The translations under genes and the position numbers were made by a program. Shown here one piece after another: positions 1-8,541 of a DNA stretch of 64,000 nucleotides. The DNA is from Spirochaetaceae bacterium. GTDB lineage: Bacteria; Myxococcota_A; UBA9160; UBA4427. Under the pieces are notes generated by a model that saw nothing but the letters and a program-made list of their open reading frames with translations, ran no database searches and was not told the origin of the DNA. Numbering within the stretch: position 1 is the stretch's first letter; each line of letters starts with the position of its first letter. The stretch is from positions 1 to 64,000 of the forward strand of contig JACKFD010000012.1 in NCBI GenBank assembly GCA_020632655.1. Reading direction: 5' to 3'.

Positions 1-54
1 TCGCAGCGTGATCCGGATGGACGGTGTGGCCTGAGCGGGCCGCTCCCTGTCACG

Positions 55-1614
55 ATGAGCGCCTCGAATCCTTCAGACCGCCGCCCGGTCGTTCGCGAGT
101 CGTCGCGCGGGGCGCAGGTCGCATCGCTCCTCGCGCTCGTCGTCTGTCTCGTCCTCGCGTTCCGCGAGATCGCGGCGTTCTCGCCGATCGCGGCGATCAA
201 TGCGAATCTCGGGGATCCCCTCGAAGGCCAGCTCTTCGTCCCGAACCAGAAGCCCCACCTGCTGATCTTCGGGCTCTCCCTCGTCTTCCTGGCCCAGCGC
301 GCCCGATTGCTCTGGCGCCTCGTCGGCTCGCCCGCGACGGCGTGGAGCGCGCCTCTGCTCGTTGCGGCGCTCGCGCTGAACGTCTGGTCCCATCTCGTCG
401 GAGCCCCCTTTCTCGGCCTCGTGGCGCTGTCGGCGAGCCTGATCGGTGTCGCGGGACTCGTGGCGGGCTCGCAGGGGGCGCGGGCGATGCGTCTTCCAGC
501 GCTCTTCCTCCTGCTCGCGCTGCCGATCCCCGGCTACGTCCTGAACGGGCTGATCGATCCGATGCAGCTGATGACGGCGAGGGCGACCGGCTGGCTGCTC
601 ACCGCGCTGGGCATCGAGCATCAGGTATCGGGGGACCTGATCCATACGCGATCCCACGTCTTCCAGGTGATCGAGGGCTGCAGCGGCCTGCGTTCGATGG
701 AGACGCTCCTGATGGCCGCGATCGTTTATCAGCATTGGCTGCCGCACTCTCGCGCCGTCTCCTGGCTCGTGGTGCTGGGTGCCCCCGTGATCGGCCTGAT
801 CGTGAACCAGCTGCGGGTCCTCTGGATCGTCTTGAGCCCGGGCTCGAGCGTCGCGAACTCCCATACGACCCAGGGGCTCGTGATGATCGTCGTCGGCGTC
901 CTGCTGATCGATCGACTGAACGCCTTCCTCGTCGCGCGTCTCCCGCGTGAGGTCGCATCCGATCCGGACGTCCACGACGCGGATCGCCATCCCGACTGGC
1001 CCTTCCGACGGCTCGCCGCCGCCGGCGTGGCCTCGTTGCTATGCGCGGGGGCGACCCTTGCCGAGCCCTGGGAGCCCGAGCGGCCGCTGCACCGGAATCC
1101 GAGCCGCTACCCGGGGCGGATCGCCGGATGGGAGGTCGACGTCGACTCCATCGATCACGAATTCTTCGGCTCGACGCGACATACCCAGGCGGTCTTGCGA
1201 ACCTATCGCCGTGGCAAGGAAGCGGTCTCGGTCTTCGTCGCGGCGGATGCGCGCAAGGAGCCGCTCGTGAGTGGTCTGTCGCCCAAGAACGAGCGCTTGA
1301 AGCCGGGGCGCGAGGTGCTCGCGCGATGGCGGGTCGAGAACGGCGAGGGAGACGGGGCCGAGGCTTCGATCCAGCGTAGTCGCGAGGGGCTCGAGTACGT
1401 CGTCTCGTGGCAGCAGGGCGTCGCGGGGCCGCTCTCGGAGCTGCTGAGGACCGTGCTGGTCCTCGATCGATCGCCCCTCCAGCGGACCTGGGATGCGATG
1501 GTCTTCCGGATCGCGACGCCGATTCCGGATGCGCACGCCACGTCCCGCGAGGCGGCGGAGGCGCGCCTTCAGCCCTTCGTCGAGCTCGCCCGCGAGCTTT
1601 TCCCCACCCGCTAG
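55..1614 (+). CDS. Exosortase fused to EpsI domain
   Basis: A 519-residue inner-membrane protein. The N-terminal ~300 residues are a multi-pass exosortase/archaeosortase domain with the expected transpeptidase-like triad: Cys209 in EGCSGLRS, Arg254 in NQLRVLW and His270 in NSHTTQGL. The remaining ~200 residues, after a further hydrophobic stretch near residue 325, match EpsI (DUF3485), which is often a separate gene beside exosortases. Exosortases process C-terminal sorting signals (PEP-CTERM type) of secreted proteins and usually sit with exopolysaccharide genes, as here. No recognisable sorting-signal protein lies in the window. There is no clear Shine-Dalgarno before the ATG. The stop codon overlaps the convergent methyltransferase stop in a shared CTAG. 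Family is confident; the exosortase subtype is not assigned. Confidence 0.9.
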   Translation: MSASNPSDRRPVVRESSRGAQVASLLALVVCLVLAFREIAAFSPIAAINANLGDPLEGQLFVPNQKPHLLIFGLSLVFLAQRARLLWRLVGSPATAWSAPLLVAALALNVWSHLVGAPFLGLVALSASLIGVAGLVAGSQGARAMRLPALFLLLALPIPGYVLNGLIDPMQLMTARATGWLLTALGIEHQVSGDLIHTRSHVFQVIEGCSGLRSMETLLMAAIVYQHWLPHSRAVSWLVVLGAPVIGLIVNQLRVLWIVLSPGSSVANSHTTQGLVMIVVGVLLIDRLNAFLVARLPREVASDPDVHDADRHPDWPFRRLAAAGVASLLCAGATLAEPWEPERPLHRNPSRYPGRIAGWEVDVDSIDHEFFGSTRHTQAVLRTYRRGKEAVSVFVAADARKEPLVSGLSPKNERLKPGREVLARWRVENGEGDGAEASIQRSREGLEYVVSWQQGVAGPLSELLRTVLVLDRSPLQRTWDAMVFRIATPIPDAHATSREAAEARLQPFVELARELFPTR

Positions 1615-3512
1615 GCGTCGCGCGAGGCCGGCGTCTCCCAGGGCCACCAGACGTCCGTATCCGGGTCGATCGCGACGCAGAGGCGCTGTCTGTGGGAGCA
1701 GTCGGCGATCGCCCGCAGTCGCGACGGATCGGAGCCGGGCTCCGGTCGGCGTTCCGCCGCCGAGAGCTTGCGCGCGGCGAGGCCGAAATAGTCGGCCCGG
1801 AAGCGACCCCCTTCCGCCAGATGACGATCGATCGCCTTCGCGTCATCGAGGACGACGCGCAGCGCCTCGCTCGCAAGATCGAAGTCCGCCGGCAGCCGCT
1901 CCTCGAGCCGGGGATCGAGGGCGCCCTGGACCGACAGGATGCGCTCGCTCCGGAAGCCGATCCTGCGCAGCATCCGATCGAGCACGGGGACGGAGAACGA
2001 GAACCAATGCCCCCAATGGATCCCGAGGTCGATCCATTCCGTCGCGAGGCCATCGCGATTCGGAAGGTGCAGGAAGAGGCAGCCGCCGTCGCGCAGCAGC
2101 CGATGGCAGGCGAGCAGCGTGGCGAGCGGATCGAAGGTGTATTGGAGGGAGGCGTCGATCATGACGACGTCGAAGGAGCCCGGCGGCTCCTCGAGGTCCT
2201 GGACAAGCCCGTTCGTGACCTCGAGGCCGAAGCGTCGCGCGGCGAACTCGACGAACTCGCGCCCCGGCTCGACGCCGCGGACGTCCCATCCCCGCTCGTC
2301 CCGCAGCCAGGCCAGAGCGATCCCGGGGCCGCAGGAGACGTCGAGCAGCCGCCCCGTCTTGCGGTAGCGCTCGAACTCGTACTGCCCGGAGATCACCTCG
2401 ATCACCTGGCGACACTGCCCGATCAACGATTCCGTGGCCGCCTCGTCGGCGCCCGGGAAGCCGTCCACGCCGAAGCGATGCCGGTCGACGATCTCGAATC
2501 GGGGCAACGGATTGATCGACGAGAGCCCGCACTCGCGGCAGGTCAGGTATTGCAGGCTCAGATTGCGGCCGAGGTCCGGCTCGGGCTCGGAGTCCGCATA
2601 GCATCGCTCGGGGAAGGGCAGGTGCAAGCGCTTCCAGACCTCGAAACGCCCGAAGCCGCAGAAGTTGCAGGTGCGGTAGAAGACGGATCGGGGCTCGGCG
2701 GCAGCGGGAGCCAGGCGAGCGGAGTGCGCGAGGGGCGGGCGCCGCAGCATCAGGTAGAACTCGTTGAAGGGCTTCGCCGTGGGCACGAAGTCGATGATCT
2801 CGAGGCCCTCGACGTAGCCGCCGGTGATCAGCGCTTCGACCTGGTCACGGAACTCCTCGTCGCGCCAGACGTTGCAATGGACGTCGGGCTCCCCGAAGAG
2901 CTGCTGGCTGCGGATCTCCTGGAAGAAATCCTTCATGGAGCGCTGGTACTGCGCGCGGTAGATCTCGTTCCAGGCGAGCGAGAACTCGGCGATCTCGCTC
3001 ATCGAGGGACGCGTGGCCCGCTCGAGCTGGCGCTCGACCAGGCGCGGGAGCGTCGTCGAGGCGCGAACGACGTCGGGGGTCTCGCGCTTGTCGGGCAGGG
3101 CGATGAACAGATGGCCACCGGGGACGAGCAGCTCGCCCAGGTCGTTCAGGGTGGTGATGACGTCGGGGATGTGCTCGAGGACGTGGCAGAGGACGACGTA
3201 GTCGAAGCGCTGCGGGATCTGGCGGTAGGCGGCCAGGCCGGGCTCGACGATACAGTCGACCGGGCAGACTGTGTCGAGCGGGATCCCGAACTCGGTCGCG
3301 AGATGGAATTCGCTCCGCATGTCGGCGATCGAGCAGGTGCCGATCTCGGGGGGCACCGTCGGCAGGTCGAAGCCGCCGAACTCGAGACCCCGGCGGCTCC
3401 GGACGTCGACGTGGCTCGTAAGGAATCGCCGCCGGCGCGCCTGGTAGTGCGAGCGGTCGAATCCCTTGATCCGCGGCAGGAGCCCTTGCAGGCGGCTCGC
3501 TTCACTCGGCAT
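1611..3512 (-). CDS. Tandem SAM methyltransferase
   Basis: A 633-residue protein with two class I methyltransferase units. The N-terminal half (to about residue 265) has CHVLEH, LPDKRETPDV, PDVHCNVWRDEE and a closing PFNEFY block. It is clearly paralogous to the single-domain protein at 12991-13911. The C-terminal half begins with a Cys-rich ribbon (CNFCGFGRFE then CRECGLS), as in the zinc-binding N-terminus of sugar C-methyltransferases, followed by LLDVSCGPGIALAWL as the SAM-binding motif I. A role in modifying surface sugars is inferred from the locus. An upstream GTG at 3521 is possible, but the ATG at 3512 has GTGGAG eight bases ahead of it. Confidence 0.8.
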   Translation of the reverse strand: MPSEASRLQGLLPRIKGFDRSHYQARRRRFLTSHVDVRSRRGLEFGGFDLPTVPPEIGTCSIADMRSEFHLATEFGIPLDTVCPVDCIVEPGLAAYRQIPQRFDYVVLCHVLEHIPDVITTLNDLGELLVPGGHLFIALPDKRETPDVVRASTTLPRLVERQLERATRPSMSEIAEFSLAWNEIYRAQYQRSMKDFFQEIRSQQLFGEPDVHCNVWRDEEFRDQVEALITGGYVEGLEIIDFVPTAKPFNEFYLMLRRPPLAHSARLAPAAAEPRSVFYRTCNFCGFGRFEVWKRLHLPFPERCYADSEPEPDLGRNLSLQYLTCRECGLSSINPLPRFEIVDRHRFGVDGFPGADEAATESLIGQCRQVIEVISGQYEFERYRKTGRLLDVSCGPGIALAWLRDERGWDVRGVEPGREFVEFAARRFGLEVTNGLVQDLEEPPGSFDVVMIDASLQYTFDPLATLLACHRLLRDGGCLFLHLPNRDGLATEWIDLGIHWGHWFSFSVPVLDRMLRRIGFRSERILSVQGALDPRLEERLPADFDLASEALRVVLDDAKAIDRHLAEGGRFRADYFGLAARKLSAAERRPEPGSDPSRLRAIADCSHRQRLCVAIDPDTDVWWPWETPASRDA

Positions 3513-3535
3513 CGATCGCACTCCACTCGAACGAA

Positions 3536-3573
3536 GAGCGGCCTCCGGACCGCGAGGGGTCGGGAGGCCGCTC
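3536..3573 (-). terminator. Strong hairpin behind repeat protein
   Basis: Arms GAGCGGCCTCC and GGAGGCCGCTC (11 bp, perfect) are followed inward by a G-G mismatch and a further GACC/GGTC pairing around a six-base loop. The hairpin lies about 50 bases after the stop of the repeat protein and about 25 bases before the methyltransferase start. It has no long T run, so it is either a terminator of the GC-rich type or a leader structure limiting read-through into the methyltransferase. Confidence 0.6.
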
Positions 3574-3624
3574 CATGGACTCGAGGGCTGTCAGCGCTTC
3601 GCGCCGGGCGCCTCGCTGCGTGCC

Positions 3625-4551
3625 TCAGCGCGCCGGCGAGAAGCCGGTTCCGCCGAAGCCGCCCACGATCGTGAAGCCGGCCGTGCTCTCGTCGAGGAAC
3701 CAGTTGCCGGCGGTCGTCTCGTAGACGCCGAGGTCGAGGGTCGTGTCGCCGTCGAAGTCACCGACGGTCGGGGTGAAGCCCGTGCCGCCGAAGCCCGCCG
3801 TGATCGCGACCGTGGCGTTGCTCGACTGCAGTGCGAACCAGTTGCCGGCCGACGCCTGGTAGACGGCGAGGTCCGCCGAGGCATCTCCGTCGTACTGGGC
3901 CGGGACCGGGTCGAAGCCGGGGCCACCGAAGCCGGGCGTGATCGTGAAGCCGTCCGTCGACTCGATCGAGAACCAGGCGCCGTTCGTCGTGTCGTAGAGC
4001 GTCGGATCGGCGCTGCCGTCTCCGTCGAAGTCGGCCGGCGCTGCCGTGAAGTTCGCCCCGCCGAAGCCCGGGATGGCCCGGAAGCCCGAGACCGACTCCA
4101 GCAGGAACCAGGCGCCCGCCGTCGCGTTGTACACGCCGAGGTCGGTCTGGCCGTCTCCGTCGTAGTCCGCCGGGACCGCCGTGAAGCCCGTACCGCCGAA
4201 CGCAGGCGTCGCCGTGAAGCCCGCCGTCGTGCCGATCGAGAACCAGTCGCCGTTGACCGTGTTGTAGACGGCGACGTCCGCCGATCCGTCCCCGTCGTAG
4301 TCGGCCGGCACCGGGAGGAAGCTGGGGCCGCCGAAGCCGCCGACGATCGTGAAGCCGTCGGTCGACGCGTCGATGAACCAGTTGCCAGTCGCGGTCTCGT
4401 AGACGCCGACGTCGGTCGAGCCGTCGCCGTCGAAGTCCGCGTTGACGACGAAGGACGGGTTGCCGCCGCCCCCGCCACCCGCGGTCGCCGTGCCCGCCAG
4501 CACGAACGCGAAGATCGAGAAGCCGAGTAGGCCGGTAGTGAGAATTCGCAC
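3625..4551 (-). CDS. Secreted VCBS/FG-GAP-like repeat protein
   Basis: A 308-residue protein of unknown role. Starting at the GTG at 4551, which has GGAGAGGG eight bases upstream, it opens with a signal peptide (hydrophobic TGLLGFSIFAFVLAG, cleavage probably after TATA) and a glycine run. The rest is six near-identical units of 45 residues, each beginning with DFDGDG or DYDGDG (a calcium-binding DxDxDG loop) and containing VY, NWF/AWF and a GFGG turn. Units of this type fold as blades of integrin-like beta-propellers. The protein ends with the last unit, with no sorting signal or membrane anchor, so free secretion is inferred. An in-frame upstream extension is possible but would bury the signal peptide. 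Confidence 0.75.
   Translation of the reverse strand: MRILTTGLLGFSIFAFVLAGTATAGGGGGGNPSFVVNADFDGDGSTDVGVYETATGNWFIDASTDGFTIVGGFGGPSFLPVPADYDGDGSADVAVYNTVNGDWFSIGTTAGFTATPAFGGTGFTAVPADYDGDGQTDLGVYNATAGAWFLLESVSGFRAIPGFGGANFTAAPADFDGDGSADPTLYDTTNGAWFSIESTDGFTITPGFGGPGFDPVPAQYDGDASADLAVYQASAGNWFALQSSNATVAITAGFGGTGFTPTVGDFDGDTTLDLGVYETTAGNWFLDESTAGFTIVGGFGGTGFSPAR
3628..4440 (-). repeat. Six 135-bp in-frame tandem repeats
   Basis: Six consecutive 45-codon units (one has 46) make up all of the mature secreted repeat protein. They share the DGDG motif, a central aromatic pair and FGG. Units 1 and 6 are especially similar (both contain GFTIVGGFGG), which suggests recent copying between the ends. 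Confidence 0.75.
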
Positions 4552-5042
4552 GGGTGACCCTCTCCTGTCTTTCGAATACGCGGTGGTGCACCCGCTTCGT
4601 CGTATCGAGGTACGAGTCAGCCGAAATGCAAGGACCCGTTTCCGGATCTCTTCACCGCCCCCCGCGACGCCGCGATTCCAGCTCTTCTGAAATCGATCGG
4701 AGCCGCTGAAAACCCATGAGCCTCGAGCGCGTCGCCGCACTCCGTTTCGACGCTTCGTGCCGTCCGATCCGGTCACGCATGAGCCGGTCCAAGCCTAACC
4801 CGATTCCTTGCGTTCAGCACTCGACGGATGTTGGCGCGGATCCGCATGGACCAGTCCGGGCCGGGAGTGCAGCCGAAGGATTCATGGCCTTTCCCCCTCA
4901 AGGGAGCCGTTGCTCCTGCGGCCGCTTCGAATCCTACCTGTCACGCCAACCGTTGACAATCTGATTCTTCGCGTCTGCTCGAGTCATCGAGCGATCGTGC
5001 GCGACGCGTCTTCGTTCCATCGGACGCTGGGACGCGAAGCCG
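4552..5042. other. Gene-free 491-bp spacer
   Basis: This is the upstream region of the secreted repeat protein (minus strand) and the 3' flank of the GT2 gene. No credible ORF was seen. On the minus strand there is a run of small hairpins: GGAGC-AACG-GCTCC (4903-4916), CCC-TTGA-GGG just after it, and the self-complementary GCGGATCCGC (4836-4845). The relatively AT-rich part at 4940-4980 contains a TTGACA on the plus strand at 4954 without a good -10. No known riboswitch class was matched. Confidence 0.5.
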
Positions 5043-6899
5043 TCACGTCTCGCCGCGCGGGCGGCAGATCGGGCGATAGCGCGGCGTGAAGAGGGCGCCT
5101 TCCTGGTGGTAGCCGGGATTCGAGAAGGGATCGGGGCGCGCGAGCTGCGCCGACCACTTCGTCTGAAGACGCCTCAGATCGTCGGTGTGCACGGCGGTCG
5201 ACCGCGTCCTTCCGGAAGCGGCCGTCGGTTCTAGACAGGGCGTGCACTCGGCGTGCGGGTCGCAGAGCACGCGGAGTCCGAGCTCCCACGCGCGTAGACA
5301 GAAGTCGACGTCGTGCAGCGCGGTCGCGTAACCCGGGTCGAAGCCGCCGATCCGGTCGAAGACGTCCCGCCGGACCGCGAGGCAACCGCCCGTGATGGCG
5401 GACACCTCCCGTAGGCTCTGGGCGATGCCGAGGGGGCCCGGCTCGTCCCGGCGCAGGCCGCCCGTGAACGTGCGCACCATTTCGGGGCCGCCGACCACGA
5501 CGCCCATGTGCAGGATCACGCCACGGCGAGACGAGATCCGGGCGCCGACCACGCCGACCGGCTCGCGCTCGACCGTCGCGACGATCTCCGCGAGCCAGGC
5601 TCTCCACGCGTCCGCGCTCGTTTCGTCCCAGGGACGCACGCCGTCCAGAAAGACGAGCACGCCACCCTGCGCCCGCGCGGCGGCCGCGTTCCAACGCGCG
5701 GCGACGCCGGGGTCGGCCGGCGAGCCGGCGGGGTCGATCGCCAGCCACTCGACCTCGAGTCCGATCGCGTGCGGCGCCGCATCGACGCCCGACGCATCCA
5801 GCCGGACGCCAGCCTGCGGCCGCCCCGTCGAGCCGACGCCGTCGACGCCGCCACACGGGGGCTGCGTCGGATCGGCTGCGTCGCCGCTCCCGCGCAGCAC
5901 GCTCACCTTCCGGTCCGGCTGCGGCGCGCGGACGATGCGGGCGTAGCCGCGTCCCGCGCCTTCGACGATGTGGGCGCGCTCCCCGCGCCGCGCGATGTCG
6001 GTCTCTACGGCGCGTCGACCGGCCTCGTAGGCCCAGGGCTTGGCTTCCGCATTCGGATCGGCGGTGGAGCCGTGCGCCATCCGCCAGTGGTAGAGGACGG
6101 CGGGCAGGTGCACGATCCGCCGCGCGCGTGTGTCGGCGCGTAGCGCGAGCTCCCAGTCCTGACTCCCGTCGAAGACCGGGTCGAAGCCGCCGAGCTCCTC
6201 GAGGAAGGCCCGGCGGTAGACGCAGAGATGGCCGAAGTACATGCAGGTGCGCAGCAGGTCGCTCGACCGATCGGGTTTGAAGGCCGGATCGCGCAGCCGT
6301 CCGCTGCGCGTGATCTTGTCCTCGTCGCTGTAGAGCAGATCGAAGGGCTGGGCCCGGGCGCGGCTCACCACCAGCGACAGCGCGTCCGCGGTCAGCTCGT
6401 CGTCGTGGTCCAGCAGCGCGACGTACTCGCCGCGTGCGATTGACAGGGCCCGGTTGCTGGTGCGCGAGATGCCCTGTCGGGAGTCGTTGTAGAGGAGCTC
6501 GACGCGGGGCTCGCGGTCTCGCCACTGCTCGAGCAGTCCGCGGACCTGCGGGTTCGCGGATGCGTCATCGACGATGCAGAGCTGCCACCTCGGGTAGGTC
6601 TGCCGACGGACCGAGGCGAGCGCCTGCTCGAGCCAACGCACATCGGGGTCGCAGACGGGCATGACGATCGACACGAGCGGGCCGGGCCCGGCGCCGGGGT
6701 CGAGCACGGAGGCGCGCGCCTCGAGCTGGTCGGCGAACCAGCGCTCGTAGGCCGTCTGACCGCGCAGGATCCTCGAGCCGAGGTCGTCGATCGCCTCGAA
6801 GGCGCGTCGCAGGCTGCGTCGCAGTCCGCGTTTGCGTACGAAGCGGGCCGTCCGCCGGAGGGTGCCCGTCCAGGTGGCGAGCTCCTCGAGCCGGCTCAA
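5043..6899 (-). CDS. GT2 glycosyltransferase, two-part
   Basis: A 618-residue cytoplasmic or peripheral glycosyltransferase. Residues ~73-290 are a complete GT-A fold of family 2: VSIVMPVCDP at the start, VDDAS, LDHDDEL as the metal/nucleotide DxD region, and EDKITRSG. Residues ~400-590 look like a second GT2 unit that keeps the acceptor half (ITGGCLAVRRDVFDRIGGFDP and LHDVDFCLRAWELG) but has lost the N-terminal nucleotide-binding motifs, so only the first unit is expected to be catalytic in the normal way. The start is TTG with GGAG six bases upstream. It overlaps the ABC ATPase stop as TTGA, so this is the last gene of the wzm-wzt-GT2 operon. Confidence 0.87.
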   Translation of the reverse strand: MSRLEELATWTGTLRRTARFVRKRGLRRSLRRAFEAIDDLGSRILRGQTAYERWFADQLEARASVLDPGAGPGPLVSIVMPVCDPDVRWLEQALASVRRQTYPRWQLCIVDDASANPQVRGLLEQWRDREPRVELLYNDSRQGISRTSNRALSIARGEYVALLDHDDELTADALSLVVSRARAQPFDLLYSDEDKITRSGRLRDPAFKPDRSSDLLRTCMYFGHLCVYRRAFLEELGGFDPVFDGSQDWELALRADTRARRIVHLPAVLYHWRMAHGSTADPNAEAKPWAYEAGRRAVETDIARRGERAHIVEGAGRGYARIVRAPQPDRKVSVLRGSGDAADPTQPPCGGVDGVGSTGRPQAGVRLDASGVDAAPHAIGLEVEWLAIDPAGSPADPGVAARWNAAAARAQGGVLVFLDGVRPWDETSADAWRAWLAEIVATVEREPVGVVGARISSRRGVILHMGVVVGGPEMVRTFTGGLRRDEPGPLGIAQSLREVSAITGGCLAVRRDVFDRIGGFDPGYATALHDVDFCLRAWELGLRVLCDPHAECTPCLEPTAASGRTRSTAVHTDDLRRLQTKWSAQLARPDPFSNPGYHQEGALFTPRYRPICRPRGET

Positions 6900-7696
6900 G
6901 CCCCGCTCCGATACCGATCCAGCACCTCCGGGACCGAGCCGTCGAGCTGGATGCGTCCCTCGTCGAGCAGGATCGCCCGATTGCAGATGCGTTCGATCAG
7001 TCCGAGGTCGTGGGACACGAGGACGAGGATGCCGACGCGGTCGATCAGGCTCTCGATCCGTTCGAGCGCCGACCGGATCCAGTACTGGTCGCCGACGGCG
7101 AAGACCTCGTCGAGCAGCAGCGTATCCGTCTCGAGCTCCGTCGCGACCGCGAAGGCGAGCCGTGCGTACATGCCCGTCGAGTAGTACTTGAGCGGCACGT
7201 CGACGTAGTCCTCGAGCTCGGCGAAGCGGAAGATCTCGTCGAGCTTGGCCTTCATCGTCGAGAGCGGGGTACCGGCGATTGCCGACGCGAGATGCACGTT
7301 CTCGCGACCCGTGAGCTCGGCGTGGAAGCCGAGACCGAGCTGGAGCACGGGCGCGATCGTGCCGACCCGCGTGACGCGGCCCCGCGTCGGCGGATAGATG
7401 CCCGCGAGCACGCGCAGCAGCGTCGTCTTGCCAGCGCCGTTGCGGCCCACGATCCCGAGCCTGTCGCCGCGGACGAGCTGGAGGTCGATGTCCTGGAGCG
7501 GCCAGAGCTCGCGCGGGGCGGAGGGTGGGATACGGACGCGGCCGAAGACCCGACCGAGGGTCTGCAGCGCAACGCTCTTCAGGCTCGAGTGCCGCTCCAG
7601 CACGAAACGCAGGGCGACGCCTTCGGCGACGATCGACGGCGGCGGCTCGTTTCGCTTCCCCGGGTCCGGGCGCGGCTCTCTTCGGGCGCTAGACAT
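6896..7696 (-). CDS. wzt: Polysaccharide ABC exporter ATPase
   Basis: A 266-residue ATPase that powers export of a completed polysaccharide with the neighbouring Wzm-like permease. Walker A is GRNGAGKT (84-91), the signature region is YYSTGMYARLAF (171-182), Walker B is TLLLDEVFA (192-200) and the switch His is in VSHD (near 229). The YSTGM signature in place of LSGGQ is typical of O-antigen and teichoic-acid exporters. The protein stops directly after the nucleotide-binding domain, so the C-terminal carbohydrate-binding domain found in O9a-type Wzt is absent. The ATG lies 38 bases after the permease stop. Confidence 0.9.
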   Translation of the reverse strand: MSSARREPRPDPGKRNEPPPSIVAEGVALRFVLERHSSLKSVALQTLGRVFGRVRIPPSAPRELWPLQDIDLQLVRGDRLGIVGRNGAGKTTLLRVLAGIYPPTRGRVTRVGTIAPVLQLGLGFHAELTGRENVHLASAIAGTPLSTMKAKLDEIFRFAELEDYVDVPLKYYSTGMYARLAFAVATELETDTLLLDEVFAVGDQYWIRSALERIESLIDRVGILVLVSHDLGLIERICNRAILLDEGRIQLDGSVPEVLDRYRSGA

Positions 7697-7734
7697 CGTC
7701 GACGACCATGGTCCTGCGAGCGGGCTCCATCGGC

Positions 7735-8541
7735 TCAGAGGTGGAAGACGAGATCGTCTTCCTTCCACCAGAAGAACGCGAGGCCCAGCACCAGGACCAG
7801 GAGCGAGAGGCCGCTGGCCAGCATCAGCTCGTGTCCTGACGGCGCCTCGCCCCAGTAGATCGGACGGACGAAGAGCTGAAGGATCCAGTAGACGGGATTG
7901 AGCTTGAAGTAGGGCTGGAACTCGACGGGGATGATCGGCGTTCCGTTCGGGAGCGCCAGCGGATAGAGGACCGGCGACGCGTACATCCAGGCGGGCAGCA
8001 TGACGGTCACGATGTGGTTCAGGTCGCGCAGGTAGACCGTGGCGACCGAGAGCATCACACCCAGTCCGAGCGAGAACGCGAAGAGGCAGAAGAATCCGAA
8101 GGGGAGATAGATCCAGGCGACCGAGGGAAGCACGCCGAGCTGGGGGCCGACCAGCGCGAGCAGCACGCTGATCGCGAGCAGCAGGTTCACGAAATTCGCG
8201 CCCGCGGTCGCGAGCGGCAGGACCAGCTTGGGGATGGGCTGCTTCGTGACGAGGTCCTCGCGATGGATGATCGAGACCGACGCATCGGCGAGCGTCGACG
8301 CCAGGAAGCTCCAGGGCAACATCGCCGAGAGCAGGAAGACCGTGTAGTGCGCCATCTCGATCCGGATCACGAAGTGGAACACGACGGCCAGGATCGCCAT
8401 CGTCAGGACCGGGCTGACCAGCGACCAGACGAAGCCGAGGGCCGTCCGTCGATATCGGAGCGCGAGCGTCTGCACCACGAGCAGCCAGAGGAGCTCGCGG
8501 TAGCGAAGCAGGCGCTCGACTTTCGCGACGACCGGATGCAT
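7735..8541 (-). CDS. wzm: Polysaccharide ABC exporter permease
   Basis: A 268-residue ABC-2 type permease with about six transmembrane segments. The N-terminus (RYRELLWLLVVQTLALRYRR) and the TALGFVWSLVSPVL stretch that follows are characteristic of Wzm/TagG/KpsM exporters, as is the late NPVYWILQLFVRPIYWG. It is first in a three-gene minus-strand operon with wzt and the GT2 gene. The substrate is inferred to be the glycan built by the neighbouring transferases. Confidence 0.9.
   Translation of the reverse strand: MHPVVAKVERLLRYRELLWLLVVQTLALRYRRTALGFVWSLVSPVLTMAILAVVFHFVIRIEMAHYTVFLLSAMLPWSFLASTLADASVSIIHREDLVTKQPIPKLVLPLATAGANFVNLLLAISVLLALVGPQLGVLPSVAWIYLPFGFFCLFAFSLGLGVMLSVATVYLRDLNHIVTVMLPAWMYASPVLYPLALPNGTPIIPVEFQPYFKLNPVYWILQLFVRPIYWGEAPSGHELMLASGLSLLVLVLGLAFFWWKEDDLVFHL

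Noticed and set aside
2..34. Possible 3' end of an upstream gene before the exosortase
   Set aside because: One frame reaches a TGA at 32-34 after ten codons, but ten codons give no family evidence.
24..950. Long Arg/Pro-rich open frames overlapping the exosortase and many other genes
   Set aside because: They are alternate-frame shadows caused by the high GC content: composition is Arg/Ala/Pro-biased and no domain motifs are present.
4918..4948. tRNA-like TTCGAATCC followed by CCTGTCACGCCA
   Set aside because: No matching acceptor, D-arm or anticodon stem can be paired around it; not a tRNA and not enough for an attachment site.
4954..4980. TTGACA promoter on the plus strand
   Set aside because: No -10 at a usual distance and no plus-strand gene downstream for 3.9 kb.
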